From JBHGXV01 sp041920505 (GTDB lineage Bacteria; Bacillota; Bacilli; Brevibacillales; Brevibacillaceae): 64,000 nucleotides of DNA. This document shows, one piece after another, positions 32,928-41,394 of this stretch (position 1 is the first letter of the stretch; the number at the start of each line of letters is the position of its first letter). The notes beneath the pieces are model-generated. The model was given only the letters and a program-made list of their open reading frames with translations. It had not been told where the DNA came from and searched no databases. A program made the translations under genes and the position numbers. The DNA lies in the NCBI GenBank assembly GCA_041920505.1, contig JBHGXV010000007.1:1-64000 (forward strand), read 5' to 3'.

Positions 32928-33815
32928 ATGAATATACAACGTAGTTTCACGAACGAAAAGCGCGGCGTGCTCTACCTCGTGGCCACGCCGATCGGCAATC
33001 TGGACGACATCACCATAAGAGCGCTCCAGACACTGCGGGAGGCGGATGTGATCGCCTGTGAGGACACACGGCAGACACGCAAACTTTTGACCCACTTCCA
33101 GATCGACAAACGCACTGTCAGCTACCACGAGCACAACAAGGCAGCGAGCGGTTCGGGATTGCTTCAGTGGCTGACTGAGGGCAAAACGATCGCGTTGGTG
33201 AGCGACGCCGGCTTGCCGGCGATTTCCGATCCGGGGGCCGATCTGGTGAGGGACGCGGTAGCTGCCGGATTTCCCGTGATTCCCGTGCCGGGCGCCAACG
33301 CGGCGCTCACCGCGCTCATTGCCTCCGGCCTGCCGACCGACAAGTTCGTTTTTGCCGGATTTTTGCCCCGGGAGAAAAAGGAGCGTCAGGCGGAACTGGA
33401 GCGATTGGGCCGCTATCCCGAGACCTTGCTGTTCTACGAAGCGCCGCACCGCATCCAAAAAACGCTGGAGGCGATGCGGGAAGCGTGGGGAGAGCGGCAG
33501 GCGGTGCTGGCGCGCGAACTGACCAAACGGTACGAGGAGTTTGCGCGCGGCAGCTTGTCCGAGTTGATCGAGTGGTTGGAAGAGTCGGACATACGCGGCG
33601 AGTTTGTAATCGTCGTCGCGGGTGCGTCCCTCTCCGACAGCGAGAGAGAACCGGATGAGGCGATGCTCTGGTGGCACGACCTGGGCATTGAGGAGCACGT
33701 CACGCATTACCTGGAAAGAGGATACACCAAAAAAGAAGCGCTGAAGCTGGCCGCCGAGGATCGCGGGCTGCCCAGGCGCGAAGTGTACAATCAGTATCAC
33801 CGCGATCATCAGTGA
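32928..33815 (+). CDS. rsmI: 16S rRNA 2'-O-methyltransferase RsmI
   Basis: Methylates the ribose of C1402 in 16S rRNA (YabC in B. subtilis). 295 residues: LYLVATPIGNLDDITIRALQTLREADVIACEDTRQTRKLL is the RsmI N-terminus, and VSDAGLPAISDPGADLVRDA and VPGANAALTALIASGLPTDKFVFAGFLPR are the substrate and SAM motifs. ATG 32928 lies behind AGGAGGAGGG; a GTG at 32925 is adjacent. It follows yazA by 31 bp. Confidence 0.95.
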   Translation: MNIQRSFTNEKRGVLYLVATPIGNLDDITIRALQTLREADVIACEDTRQTRKLLTHFQIDKRTVSYHEHNKAASGSGLLQWLTEGKTIALVSDAGLPAISDPGADLVRDAVAAGFPVIPVPGANAALTALIASGLPTDKFVFAGFLPREKKERQAELERLGRYPETLLFYEAPHRIQKTLEAMREAWGERQAVLARELTKRYEEFARGSLSELIEWLEESDIRGEFVIVVAGASLSDSEREPDEAMLWWHDLGIEEHVTHYLERGYTKKEALKLAAEDRGLPRREVYNQYHRDHQ

Positions 33816-33844
33816 GCGGACGGCGGGAGGGTGTGGACAGACGC

Positions 33845-35386
33845 ATGAAAAAAATCCTGGCAGCATGGGTGACAGTTCTCCTGACGACGACCATGTGTCT
33901 CACACAAACGGTGGAAGCGACGGCGAATCCGCCGCTCTCCTTCGACCTCGACGGGGACGGCAAGGCAGAATACCTGCTTACGGTTGAGGGATGGGCGCGG
34001 GGGATCAAGCCTGCGATTGAGCAACAAACGTTCCGCAACGCCGTCTACACCCGTTACCTCTACCAGTCGGCCGACCGGCAGACGAGGTTCGCCCTCACAC
34101 TGGTCAATACGCCGCACCACGATGTGTTGTTTTTTGCCAAACAGGATCATGCCAAGGTTCCGGTCAACACGTACATCACCGTCCAGGCCAACGAGACCCA
34201 TTTGCGCCACTATTACCTGACGAACCTGGCGAAAAAAGAGGACGAATCGTTCGAGGGCAAATGGGAGACGTGGCAAAACGTCGACAGCACGGCTCCGCTG
34301 CCGCAAAGACCGGTCTATCTGCAAGGCGACCGGTTGCAGGCGCGCATCGGCCAGGTGGATGTGTTTGTCCCCCAGGGCTACGCGGTGTACCGCAAAACGG
34401 ACGACGCCATTCCGGTCAACAGGGTTCTCTACCCCGTTGACACCCGTTACCAGATCCGGCTCCCCGGCACGTCCCGGACCATTTCCCAGACATGGGGCAT
34501 TTTAAGCGGACAACGTCTGGTCAACTGGGACAATGCGCAGTCAAAGGATCTGACGCGCAAAGTGGACATCGACACTTTTCGCAAGCTGTTGGCCGACGGT
34601 CTGTACGATGTGACCCCGCTGTCGTATACGCCGTCATCGCCTGATTCGTATTTCCGCAATCCGGCCAATATTACCGGGTTGCGCTATGTCCAGGACGCGG
34701 CCGACGCGTCGCTGGGCAGTCTGACGCTGGACGTGCTGACCCACCTGGCGTACACGGCGGTGATGAACCAGAACAAGGACGGGTATTGGCAGACCTATCC
34801 CCGCTCCAACTGGCTGTACCGGGACTACCAGATTGACTACGGCTACTTCGACAACCGGCGCAACGCCGATAATGCAACCTTTTTGCTGCGCTACAACCGG
34901 CTGTTTCCCGATCCGGCGATCGCCGATGCCTTGCGCAAGTGGGACCGGTTTTTATACCGGTACATAGACGAGACTCGGCTGGCGACGAGCCGGCAGGGGG
35001 CGCTGATTCCCGATTACGTCGACATGGAGAACTACAGGCTTTCCCACACTTCGCTCAATCACGATCTTGCGGTGCTCAATTACCTGCTGGAAAGCAACTT
35101 GTACGCTCCCGACGAAACGCGTTTGAAATACATCCGCATGTTGCTTAGAGGCATCGAAGACACCAAGGCTCGCTGGCTGAAGCCGGATTTCAACTTTTAC
35201 TATGCCTTGTACCGGAACCTGAAGCCCCATCCGTACGAAGATTATTTCAGCCTGACCTTGGAAGACATGAAACTCACCCAGGTGTTGTTGCGCAAGAACC
35301 ACTTGCCAGACAGTTTTGCCATCAACGACTTGATCGAAAAAAAGACAACATGGATGAAGGCCCAGAGCGCGTCGACAGCGCGGTGA
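33845..35386 (+). CDS. Secreted protein of unknown function, possible alpha-toroid domain
   Basis: About 513 residues with a signal peptide (MKKILAAWVTVLLTTTMCL, cleavage near EATANP). The mature N-terminus holds a calcium-loop-like FDLDGDGKAEYLL, then a beta-rich region to about 240. The C-terminal half is helix-rich with Tyr/Asn/Trp repeats (NWLYRDYQIDYGYFDN, then NADNATFLLRYNRLFPD) that recall the toroid of D-glucuronyl C5-epimerase-like proteins. Family assignment is not certain. The start MKKI gives a proper signal; GTG 33833 is an alternative. It is inserted between rsmI and abrB, where B. subtilis has nothing of the kind. Confidence 0.7.
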   Translation: MKKILAAWVTVLLTTTMCLTQTVEATANPPLSFDLDGDGKAEYLLTVEGWARGIKPAIEQQTFRNAVYTRYLYQSADRQTRFALTLVNTPHHDVLFFAKQDHAKVPVNTYITVQANETHLRHYYLTNLAKKEDESFEGKWETWQNVDSTAPLPQRPVYLQGDRLQARIGQVDVFVPQGYAVYRKTDDAIPVNRVLYPVDTRYQIRLPGTSRTISQTWGILSGQRLVNWDNAQSKDLTRKVDIDTFRKLLADGLYDVTPLSYTPSSPDSYFRNPANITGLRYVQDAADASLGSLTLDVLTHLAYTAVMNQNKDGYWQTYPRSNWLYRDYQIDYGYFDNRRNADNATFLLRYNRLFPDPAIADALRKWDRFLYRYIDETRLATSRQGALIPDYVDMENYRLSHTSLNHDLAVLNYLLESNLYAPDETRLKYIRMLLRGIEDTKARWLKPDFNFYYALYRNLKPHPYEDYFSLTLEDMKLTQVLLRKNHLPDSFAINDLIEKKTTWMKAQSASTAR

Positions 35387-35401
35387 GGACAATCATCACA
35401 A

Positions 35402-35442
35402 AAAAGGAGGAGATCCGCCGCAGCGAATCCCCTCTTTTTTTC
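35402..35442 (+). terminator. Terminator after the secreted-protein gene
   Basis: A GAGGAGAT stem with GAATCCCCTC opposite (one mismatch), flanked by A-run and TTTTTTTT. It lies between convergent genes and could work for both. Confidence 0.65.
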
Positions 35443-35459
35443 ACTTAAGAACCTGTCGC

Positions 35460-35714
35460 TTACCGATTTTGGGAAACCGGCATTTCGGAAAGGCAGTCAT
35501 GGCAAACGATTTTTCCTTTGAAATACGTCACCTTGTCAGCGTTTCCACAGAAGATGCAGGCAGGCTCGTACTTTTTCAGGATAATACGCTCCCCGTCCAC
35601 ATAAATTTCCAGCGCGTCTTTTTCGGCAATGCCAAGCGTGCGGCGAAGTTCGATCGGGATGACCACACGGCCGAGTTCGTCTACTTTTCTTACGATTCCT
35701 GTTGATTTCATCAT
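35460..35714 (-). CDS. abrB: Transition-state regulator AbrB, with a zinc-ribbon-like C-terminus
   Basis: A DNA-binding repressor of post-exponential genes, 84 residues. The N-terminal swapped-hairpin domain MKSTGIVRKVDELGRVVIPIELRRTLGIAEKDALEIYVDGERIILKKYEP matches AbrB almost exactly. The C-terminus differs from B. subtilis: CIFCGN and CHDC form a CxxC...CxxC pair about 15 residues apart, probably binding zinc. The start is the first of two ATG codons, eight bases behind GAGGGG. A perfect Spo0A box lies about 80 bp upstream, as expected for Spo0A repression of abrB. Confidence 0.93.
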   Translation of the reverse strand: MMKSTGIVRKVDELGRVVIPIELRRTLGIAEKDALEIYVDGERIILKKYEPACIFCGNADKVTYFKGKIVCHDCLSEMPVSQNR

Positions 35715-35791
35715 GTTTTGTTCCCCTCTCTGTTTTGACAATTGGCGATGGTGCCCTGATGGTTGGAAGCTCAGATTTTTTATCGTCATAA

Positions 35792-35799
35792 TTCGACAA
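35792..35799 (-). promoter_or_regulatory. Spo0A box upstream of abrB
   Basis: The minus strand reads TTGTCGAA, the perfect 0A box, 78 bp before the abrB start, within the likely promoter region. Spo0A~P represses abrB through such boxes in B. subtilis. Confidence 0.75.
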
Positions 35800-36015
35800 T
35801 TATTTTTGTCTTCATCATACCAGCCATTCCCAAAGGTGTCAATATTATAATTGCATTTCTTTTCGGTTTTGTGCAGGTTTTCGGACGTAAAATTTTATTG
35901 GGCAAGTCGTAAGATCGCGGGTTGAAAACGGTTTCAAAAAACTGCGGGTATGTTCCCCGCATCTATTTGACCTGACAAGATCGATATGGAATTGTAAACG
36001 ACCCGAAAGAAAATC

Positions 36016-36044
36016 TTGTCGAAAAAAGTGCGCGGTTTCGACAA
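36016..36044. promoter_or_regulatory. Facing pair of perfect Spo0A boxes
   Basis: TTGTCGAA at 36016-36023 and its complement TTCGACAA at 36037-36044, 13 bp apart. They lie in the 730-bp region between abrB and metS, 40-70 bp before the metS leader promoter. Confidence 0.6.
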
Positions 36045-36089
36045 AATGCGCGGGTGGTTTTGCCGAACGGAAGCAGGCTTGACAGCGCG

Positions 36090-36117
36090 TTTACAAACGG
36101 CTAACCTTGTGTACAAT
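36090..36117 (+). promoter_or_regulatory. Sigma-A promoter of the metS leader
   Basis: TTTACA at 36090-36095, 16-bp spacer, TACAAT at 36112-36117. A TTGACA at 36079-36084 is too far from this -10 box. Confidence 0.6.
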
Positions 36118-36120
36118 AGT

Positions 36121-36425
36121 GTATAGAACTTCCAATAGGGATGGACGATGACGGGAAGAGTACGTTTGTCAGCTTTGCCAAAGAGAGCCGGGGCGGGTGA
36201 AAGCCGGCGCAAGGCCCAAGCGGAAGATGGCCCCTGAGTCTTCGTGGGTGAACCGATGCTTTTTTTTCGGAAAAAGTCGGCAAGCCTGCGGCGCATGCCT
36301 GCGTTATGGGCAGGGTCGCAACGCGACTCGCCAAGTCCGCTTCTCGCGAGGGGGCGGAGCATTTGGGTGGTACCACGGGTATGTCAGACTCGTCCCAAAC
36401 CGGGATCGGGTCTTTTTCTATTTCC
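36121..36425 (+). ncRNA. T-box leader controlling metS (methionine specifier)
   Basis: An untranslated leader of about 300 nt that senses uncharged tRNA-Met. The AGTA element lies near the start (GAAGAGTACG); the likely specifier is ATG at 36227-36229 in CGGAAGATGGCCCC. The T-box sequence GGGTGGTACCACGGGT (36365-36380) pairs with the tRNA acceptor end. A terminator hairpin follows at 36387-36419 (AGACTCGTCCC against GGGATCGGGTCT, then TTTTT). It ends just before metS. Confidence 0.92.
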
Positions 36426-36446
36426 ATGCAGTGGGAGGTCACACGG

Positions 36447-38486
36447 ATGACAAAACCGACATTTTACATTACTTCACCCATCTACTATCCGAGCAACAAG
36501 CTGCACATCGGCAACGCCTACACGACGATTGCGGCGGATGCCATGGCTCGTTACAAGCGGCTGCGCGGCTACGATGTCTATTATTTGACAGGGACGGACG
36601 AACACGGACAAAAGTTGCAAGAGCGGGCGGCAAGCGAAGGGAAGGCGCCGCTGGAATTCATCGACCCGATTGTCGAATGGATTCAGGATTTGTGGAAGAA
36701 GCTGGACATCGCCTACGACGACTTCATCCGCACCACCCAGCCCCGCCACAAGGAAGTGGTGCAAAAGATTTTCCAGCGCCTGCTCGATCAGGGGGACATT
36801 TACCTGGGCGACTACGAGGGGTACTACTGCGTGCCGGACGAGGCGTTTTGGACGGAAACCCAGGCGAAGACGGACAAAGGCTACTTCTGTCCGGACTGCG
36901 GCCGCGAAGTGAAAAAAGTAAAAGAAAAGAACTATTTCTTCCGCCTGTCCAAATATCAGGACAAGCTGCTCAAGTACATTGAGGAACACCCGGAGTTCAT
37001 CCAGCCGGAGTCGCGCCGCAATGAGATGATCAACAATTTCCTCAAACCGGGGTTGCAGGATTTGAGCGTTTCCCGCAGCACGTTTGACTGGGGGATCAAG
37101 GTGCCGAGCGATCCGGAGCACGTGATTTACGTCTGGATCGACGCGCTGACCAACTACATCTCCGCGTTGGGCTACCTGTCCGAGGACGACAGCAAATACC
37201 GCCGGTACTGGCCGGCCGACGTGCATCTCGTGGGCAAGGACATTCTGCGCTTCCACACAATATACTGGCCGATTCTGTTGATGGCGCTCGACGTGCCGCT
37301 GCCGAAAAAAGTGTATGGCCACGGCTGGCTGTTGATGCCGGACGGCAAGATGTCCAAATCCAAAGGAAACGTCATCGATCCGAAGTTTTTGATCGATCGC
37401 TACGGTTCGGACAGCGTGCGCTACTTCCTGCTGCGCGAGATCGCCTTCGGACAGGATGGCGTGTTTACGCCGGAGACGTTCGTGCAACGGCTCAATTTTG
37501 ACCTGGCCAACGACCTGGGCAACCTGGTCAGCCGGACGGTGGCGATGATCGTGAAGTATTTCGACGGCATCGTTCCCGAACCGAGCCAGCCGGGCGAGTA
37601 CGACGACCAACTGATCGTGCTTGCCAAAGACACCTGCGCGCTCGTCGAAGAGCACCTGGATGAGATGCGCTTCAGCAACGCGCTTACCCATTTGTGGGAG
37701 TTGGTCAGCCGCACCAACAAGTACATCGACGAGACCCAGCCATGGGTTCTGGCCAAGTCGGAGGGGGATCGTGCCCGTCTCGGCACCGTGATGTACAACC
37801 TGGCGGAGAGCATCCGCATCATTTCCGTGCTGTTGCAGCCGTTCATGACCAAGGCGCCTGCGCGCATCTGGAAGCAACTTGGCATCGCCGAGAACAGCGA
37901 CGTCCAGGCATGGGATTCGGCGAAGACATGGGGTGCCCTGCCGGTTGGAAGCCGCGTCTGCCGGGACGAACTGCTCTTCCCGCGTTTCGATCTGGAGCAG
38001 GAGCTGGCGTTTATCGACGCTTCCACCGCAGAAGCTCGCCGTCAGGCCGAGGAAAACAAGAAGAAGCAAGACGCGTTGAAAGGAGAAACCGCCGTGAGCG
38101 AAACAACCAACACCACTGCCGCGCCGACAGAAGCCGCCGCCGAGAAACCGGCCGATGTCAAAGAGGAAATCACCATTGACGATTTTGCCAAAGTCGAGCT
38201 GCGGGTAGCCCAGGTCACCGCCTGCACGAAGCATCCCAACGCCGACAAACTGCTGGTGCTCCAGCTTGATCTGGGGTATGAACAGCGCCAGGTTGTTTCC
38301 GGCATCGCCAAACACTATACGCCGGAAGAGATGGTCGGCAAAAAAGTGATTCTCGTCGCCAATCTGAAGCCAGTCAAACTGCGTGGCGAACTATCGCAGG
38401 GCATGATCCTGGCGGCCTCCGTGGGCGATCAATTGACGCTCGCCACCGTCGATCCGAGCATGCCAAACGGAGCCATTGTCAAATAG
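36447..38486 (+). CDS. metS: Methionyl-tRNA synthetase
   Basis: Charges tRNA-Met. 679 residues: class I catalytic domain with HIGN near residue 20 and KMSKS near 301-305, an anticodon-binding helical domain, a Lys/Glu/Ala-rich linker near 520-575, and a C-terminal EMAP/Trbp111-like tRNA-binding domain (IDDFAKVELRVAQVTACTKHPNADKLLVLQLDLG). CPDCGREV marks a zinc knuckle in the insertion. The start ATG 36447 is eight bases behind GGGAGG; longer frames upstream are T-box leader. Expression is controlled by that T-box. Confidence 0.96.
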   Translation: MTKPTFYITSPIYYPSNKLHIGNAYTTIAADAMARYKRLRGYDVYYLTGTDEHGQKLQERAASEGKAPLEFIDPIVEWIQDLWKKLDIAYDDFIRTTQPRHKEVVQKIFQRLLDQGDIYLGDYEGYYCVPDEAFWTETQAKTDKGYFCPDCGREVKKVKEKNYFFRLSKYQDKLLKYIEEHPEFIQPESRRNEMINNFLKPGLQDLSVSRSTFDWGIKVPSDPEHVIYVWIDALTNYISALGYLSEDDSKYRRYWPADVHLVGKDILRFHTIYWPILLMALDVPLPKKVYGHGWLLMPDGKMSKSKGNVIDPKFLIDRYGSDSVRYFLLREIAFGQDGVFTPETFVQRLNFDLANDLGNLVSRTVAMIVKYFDGIVPEPSQPGEYDDQLIVLAKDTCALVEEHLDEMRFSNALTHLWELVSRTNKYIDETQPWVLAKSEGDRARLGTVMYNLAESIRIISVLLQPFMTKAPARIWKQLGIAENSDVQAWDSAKTWGALPVGSRVCRDELLFPRFDLEQELAFIDASTAEARRQAEENKKKQDALKGETAVSETTNTTAAPTEAAAEKPADVKEEITIDDFAKVELRVAQVTACTKHPNADKLLVLQLDLGYEQRQVVSGIAKHYTPEEMVGKKVILVANLKPVKLRGELSQGMILAASVGDQLTLATVDPSMPNGAIVK

Positions 38487-38518
38487 GAAAGCGTGAACCA
38501 GGAAAGGATGGAAGCCCG

Positions 38519-39304
38519 TTGCTGATCGATACACACGCACACCTGAACGCCAGCGAGTTTGCAGAAGACCGCGACGAGGTGATCGCCCGCGCCCGCGAAA
38601 ACGGGGTCTCCACCATCGTCAACATCGGCTTCAACCGCGAAACGATTCCGACCTGCCTGGAGTTGGCGGAACGGTACGACTTTATTTACGCGGTGGTGGG
38701 CTGGCACCCTCAGGACGCCAAGGACATGACGGACGCCGATCTGGACTGGTTGGAGGAGTTGAGCCGCCATCCGAAGGTCGTCGGGCTTGGCGAGATGGGG
38801 CTGGACTACTACTGGGACACGTCTCCTCGCGACGTGCAGGCAGAAGTGTTCCGCAAGCAAATCCGGCTGGCCCGCAAGCTGCAGATGCCGATCGTCATCC
38901 ACAACCGCGACGCGCATCAGGACGTCATCGACATCCTGCGCGAGGAAAAGGCGGCAGAGGTTGGCGGGATCATGCACTGCTTCTCGGGCAGTTGGGAGAC
39001 GGCCAAGCAGGCGTTGGAGATGAATTTTTACATTTCCTTCGGCGGGCCGCTCACCTTCAAGAACGCCAAAAAGCCGAAAGAGGTGGCGGCGCAGGTGCCG
39101 CTTGACCGGTTGTTGATCGAGACCGACTGTCCGTACCTCACGCCCCACCCGTTTCGCGGCAAACGGAACGAATCCGGGTATGTCCGCTATGTAGCGGAAG
39201 AGATGGCCAAGCTGCACGGACTCAGCTTCGAGGAGATGGCGAAGATCACGGCAGACAATGCGCGGCGGGTGTTTCGCCTGCCTGCTCCTCTCCCGCCCGC
39301 GTGA
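38519..39304 (+). CDS. yabD: TatD family metal-dependent hydrolase (YabD)
   Basis: A TIM-barrel hydrolase of 261 residues, related to TatD DNases. Metal ligands are visible in DTHAHLN, GLGEMGLDYYWD, VIHNRDAH, MHCFSGSW and ETDCPYLTPHPFRGKRNES. The start is TTG 38519, giving MLIDTHAHLN as in B. subtilis (which begins MLFDTHAHLN). It is 32 bp behind metS and ends before a terminator. The substrate in Bacillales is not established. Confidence 0.93.
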   Translation: MLIDTHAHLNASEFAEDRDEVIARARENGVSTIVNIGFNRETIPTCLELAERYDFIYAVVGWHPQDAKDMTDADLDWLEELSRHPKVVGLGEMGLDYYWDTSPRDVQAEVFRKQIRLARKLQMPIVIHNRDAHQDVIDILREEKAAEVGGIMHCFSGSWETAKQALEMNFYISFGGPLTFKNAKKPKEVAAQVPLDRLLIETDCPYLTPHPFRGKRNESGYVRYVAEEMAKLHGLSFEEMAKITADNARRVFRLPAPLPPA

Positions 39305-39382
39305 ACAGGTGATCCGTGGCACCTCGAAAGAGAGCGAGCGGGAACCATCACCCACAACCTCACATACTTTGTCTACATGCTG

Positions 39383-39407
39383 AGGCGCCCCTGCGGCGCC
39401 TTTTTTC
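39383..39407 (+). terminator. Terminator after yabD
   Basis: AGGCGCC and GGCGCCT around CCTGC, followed by TTTTTT. Confidence 0.85.
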
Positions 39408-39479
39408 ATGCGAGTGGACAAACAGCGTTCTGAGCGGCTCGCGGCTAGCATATATGTAAAAAGGCACTCCATCTGTCGG

Positions 39480-39507
39480 TTGTCGAACGATTTCCGGCAG
39501 TCGACAA
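39480..39507. promoter_or_regulatory. Facing pair of Spo0A boxes upstream of yabE
   Basis: TTGTCGAA (perfect) at 39480-39487 and GTCGACAA (one mismatch on the opposite strand) at 39500-39507, in the 389-bp gap between yabD and yabE. The layout copies the pair near 36016-36044. Confidence 0.5.
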
Positions 39508-39635
39508 AGGCGCTCGACAGCAACAACCTAGGATTCGTGCCTATTTTTTGCTATCCTTTGCCTTGTTGTCAGAACATTACGTATAGAGAATCAATTCTGT
39601 TTTGTCAATAGGCGGTTAGATATACAGGGGGTGAT

Positions 39636-39664
39636 TTGACAAATGGACTAAAGTAGCATAAAAT
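39636..39664 (+). promoter_or_regulatory. Sigma-A promoter of yabE
   Basis: TTGACA at 39636-39641, 17-bp spacer, TAAAAT at 39659-39664, 30 bp before the start codon. Confidence 0.85.
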
Positions 39665-39693
39665 CAAAACGGCTTTGAAAAGGAGTGTGGGAG

Positions 39694-40731
39694 ATGGAGA
39701 TTGGCAAGATGTGGATGACACGAAAAGTGTTGATCCGCTCTCTCCTGGGAGGATTAACTCTTGTCGCGTTGTCCGTCGCAAGCTACTTCTTTATCCTAGC
39801 TTCCCAGCCGAAACACGTAACGCTGACAGTAGACGGCGTTGCACAATCCTACCAGACGCATGCGGAAACGGTTCAGCAATTTCTCGCAGAACAGCATATT
39901 ACCGTTCAGGACAAAGACATACTAACGCCTCAACCCGATACACCATTAACCGACGCAATGACCATCCAATTGCAAACAAGCTGGGCTGTGCCTGTCCAAA
40001 TCGATGGACAAACCAGACTGGTACATACCGTCAAACGGGATGTGGCTGGTGTACTGAAGGATGCCGGGATTTCGCTTCGCCCGAACGATCGTGTCGAACC
40101 GGCACTGACGGCGGCGATCTTTAGGCAAACCACGATCACCGTGACGAAAGTGGACGAAAAAGTGGTACAAGTCGAACAAGAGGTGCCTTTCGAGGAAATC
40201 CGCAAAGCCGACGCCTCCCTGCCCAAAGGGGAAGTGCGTGTGATCCAGAAAGGGCAACCCGGTAAAGCGATATTCCACTACAAACTGTTGCTGGAAAACG
40301 GCAAGGAAGTGTCCCGTCAACTGATTCAACGGGATGTGGTCTCGCCCAAACGGGACCGCGTTGTCGCAGTAGGCACGGGGCAGAAAACGGCCGTCGTGGC
40401 CAGCTCCCTGGTGTCACGCGGCGGGTTGTTCTTCCGTCCGCAACGCGTGCTCAAAGGGGTTACGCTGACCGCGTATTCGCCGGCGGTCGGAATCAGAACC
40501 GCGACGGGAACGCGGGCTGTGGAGGGCCGGACGATCGCCGTTGACCCCAAAGTGATTCCGCTGGGATGGTGGGTGTACATCGAGGGAATCGGTTACCGCA
40601 GGGCGGAAGATACCGGCAGTGCGGTGAACGGAAACAAGATTGACGTCTTCGTCGGCACGGAGGCGGAAGCCAACCGGTTCGGACGCAAGCGCGGCAAGAC
40701 TGTGTACCTCATCGGACCCAACAAACCGTAG
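39694..40731 (+). CDS. yabE: YabE-type cell-wall protein (DUF348, G5 and 3D domains)
   Basis: A membrane-anchored or exported wall-active protein of about 345 residues. One N-terminal hydrophobic segment (about 17-35) is followed by two DUF348 units (VTLTVDGVAQSYQTHAETVQQFLAEQHITVQDKDIL and a weaker one near 95-140), a G5 domain near 150-220 and a C-terminal 3D domain (GVTLTAYSPAVGIRTATGTRAVEGRTIAVDPKVIPLGWWVYIEG, with three conserved Asp). Related proteins act as Rpf-like lytic enzymes. It is shorter than B. subtilis YabE (437). ATG 39694 is 10 bases behind AGGAG; a GTG at 39685 is too close. Confidence 0.88.
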   Translation: MEIGKMWMTRKVLIRSLLGGLTLVALSVASYFFILASQPKHVTLTVDGVAQSYQTHAETVQQFLAEQHITVQDKDILTPQPDTPLTDAMTIQLQTSWAVPVQIDGQTRLVHTVKRDVAGVLKDAGISLRPNDRVEPALTAAIFRQTTITVTKVDEKVVQVEQEVPFEEIRKADASLPKGEVRVIQKGQPGKAIFHYKLLLENGKEVSRQLIQRDVVSPKRDRVVAVGTGQKTAVVASSLVSRGGLFFRPQRVLKGVTLTAYSPAVGIRTATGTRAVEGRTIAVDPKVIPLGWWVYIEGIGYRRAEDTGSAVNGNKIDVFVGTEAEANRFGRKRGKTVYLIGPNKP

Positions 40732-40839
40732 ACCACGAGGCAGGAGGATTTCCTCCTGTCTTTCGTTTTGCCTCGGGATATGATAAGCTGGTGGGCAACA
40801 CGACAAGCGACGAGATTTTAACTAGGGAAGGGTATCGTG

Positions 40840-41394
40840 ATGAAGATCAAGGAAGTGATCGTTGTTGAAGGCAGGGACGATACGGCTGCGATCAAGCGTG
40901 CCGTCAATGCCGATACGATTGAAACGGGCGGTTCGGCCATCAACGAGCAGGTCATCCGCAAAATCCGCATGGCCCAGGAAAAGCGCGGCGTGATCATCTT
41001 TACCGACCCGGATTATCAGGGGGAGCGGATTCGCAAGATCATCAGTCAGGCGGTGCCGGGGTGCAAGCACGCGTTTATCCGGCAGGAAGACGGGATGAAA
41101 AAAGGCGACATTGGCGTGGAAAACGCTTCGCCCGAGGTGATCATCCGCGCGTTGTCCGAGGTTCGGACGGAAGTGGCGGAGCAAGCGGGCGAGATTTCGT
41201 TTGAGGATCTGATCGCCGCCGGGATGGCTGCCGGTCCGGACGCGGCGGGACGCCGTCTGCGGCTGGGCGAGCGGTTGGGAATCGGCTATGCCAACGCCAA
41301 ACAGATGCACAAGCGGCTCAACATGTTCCAGATCAGCCGGGAGGAGTTCCTCGCGGCGGTAGCCGCCCTGGACGAAGGAGGGGAGAAGGCGTGA
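40840..41394 (+). CDS. rnmV: Ribonuclease M5
   Basis: Matures 5S rRNA. 184 residues with a TOPRIM domain: IVVEGRDDTAAIKRAV (catalytic Glu), then IIFTDPDYQGERIRKII (acidic DxD). The C-terminal helical part is typical (ASPEVIIRALSEV, LGIGYANAKQMHKRLNMF). ATG 40840 is behind AAGGGTATC; a GTG at 40837 adjoins. Its stop overlaps the ksgA start. Confidence 0.95.
   Translation: MKIKEVIVVEGRDDTAAIKRAVNADTIETGGSAINEQVIRKIRMAQEKRGVIIFTDPDYQGERIRKIISQAVPGCKHAFIRQEDGMKKGDIGVENASPEVIIRALSEVRTEVAEQAGEISFEDLIAAGMAAGPDAAGRRLRLGERLGIGYANAKQMHKRLNMFQISREEFLAAVAALDEGGEKA

Noticed and set aside
36474..38315. Minus-strand open frame of 613 codons opposite metS
   Set aside because: Shadow of metS with no domain or start context.
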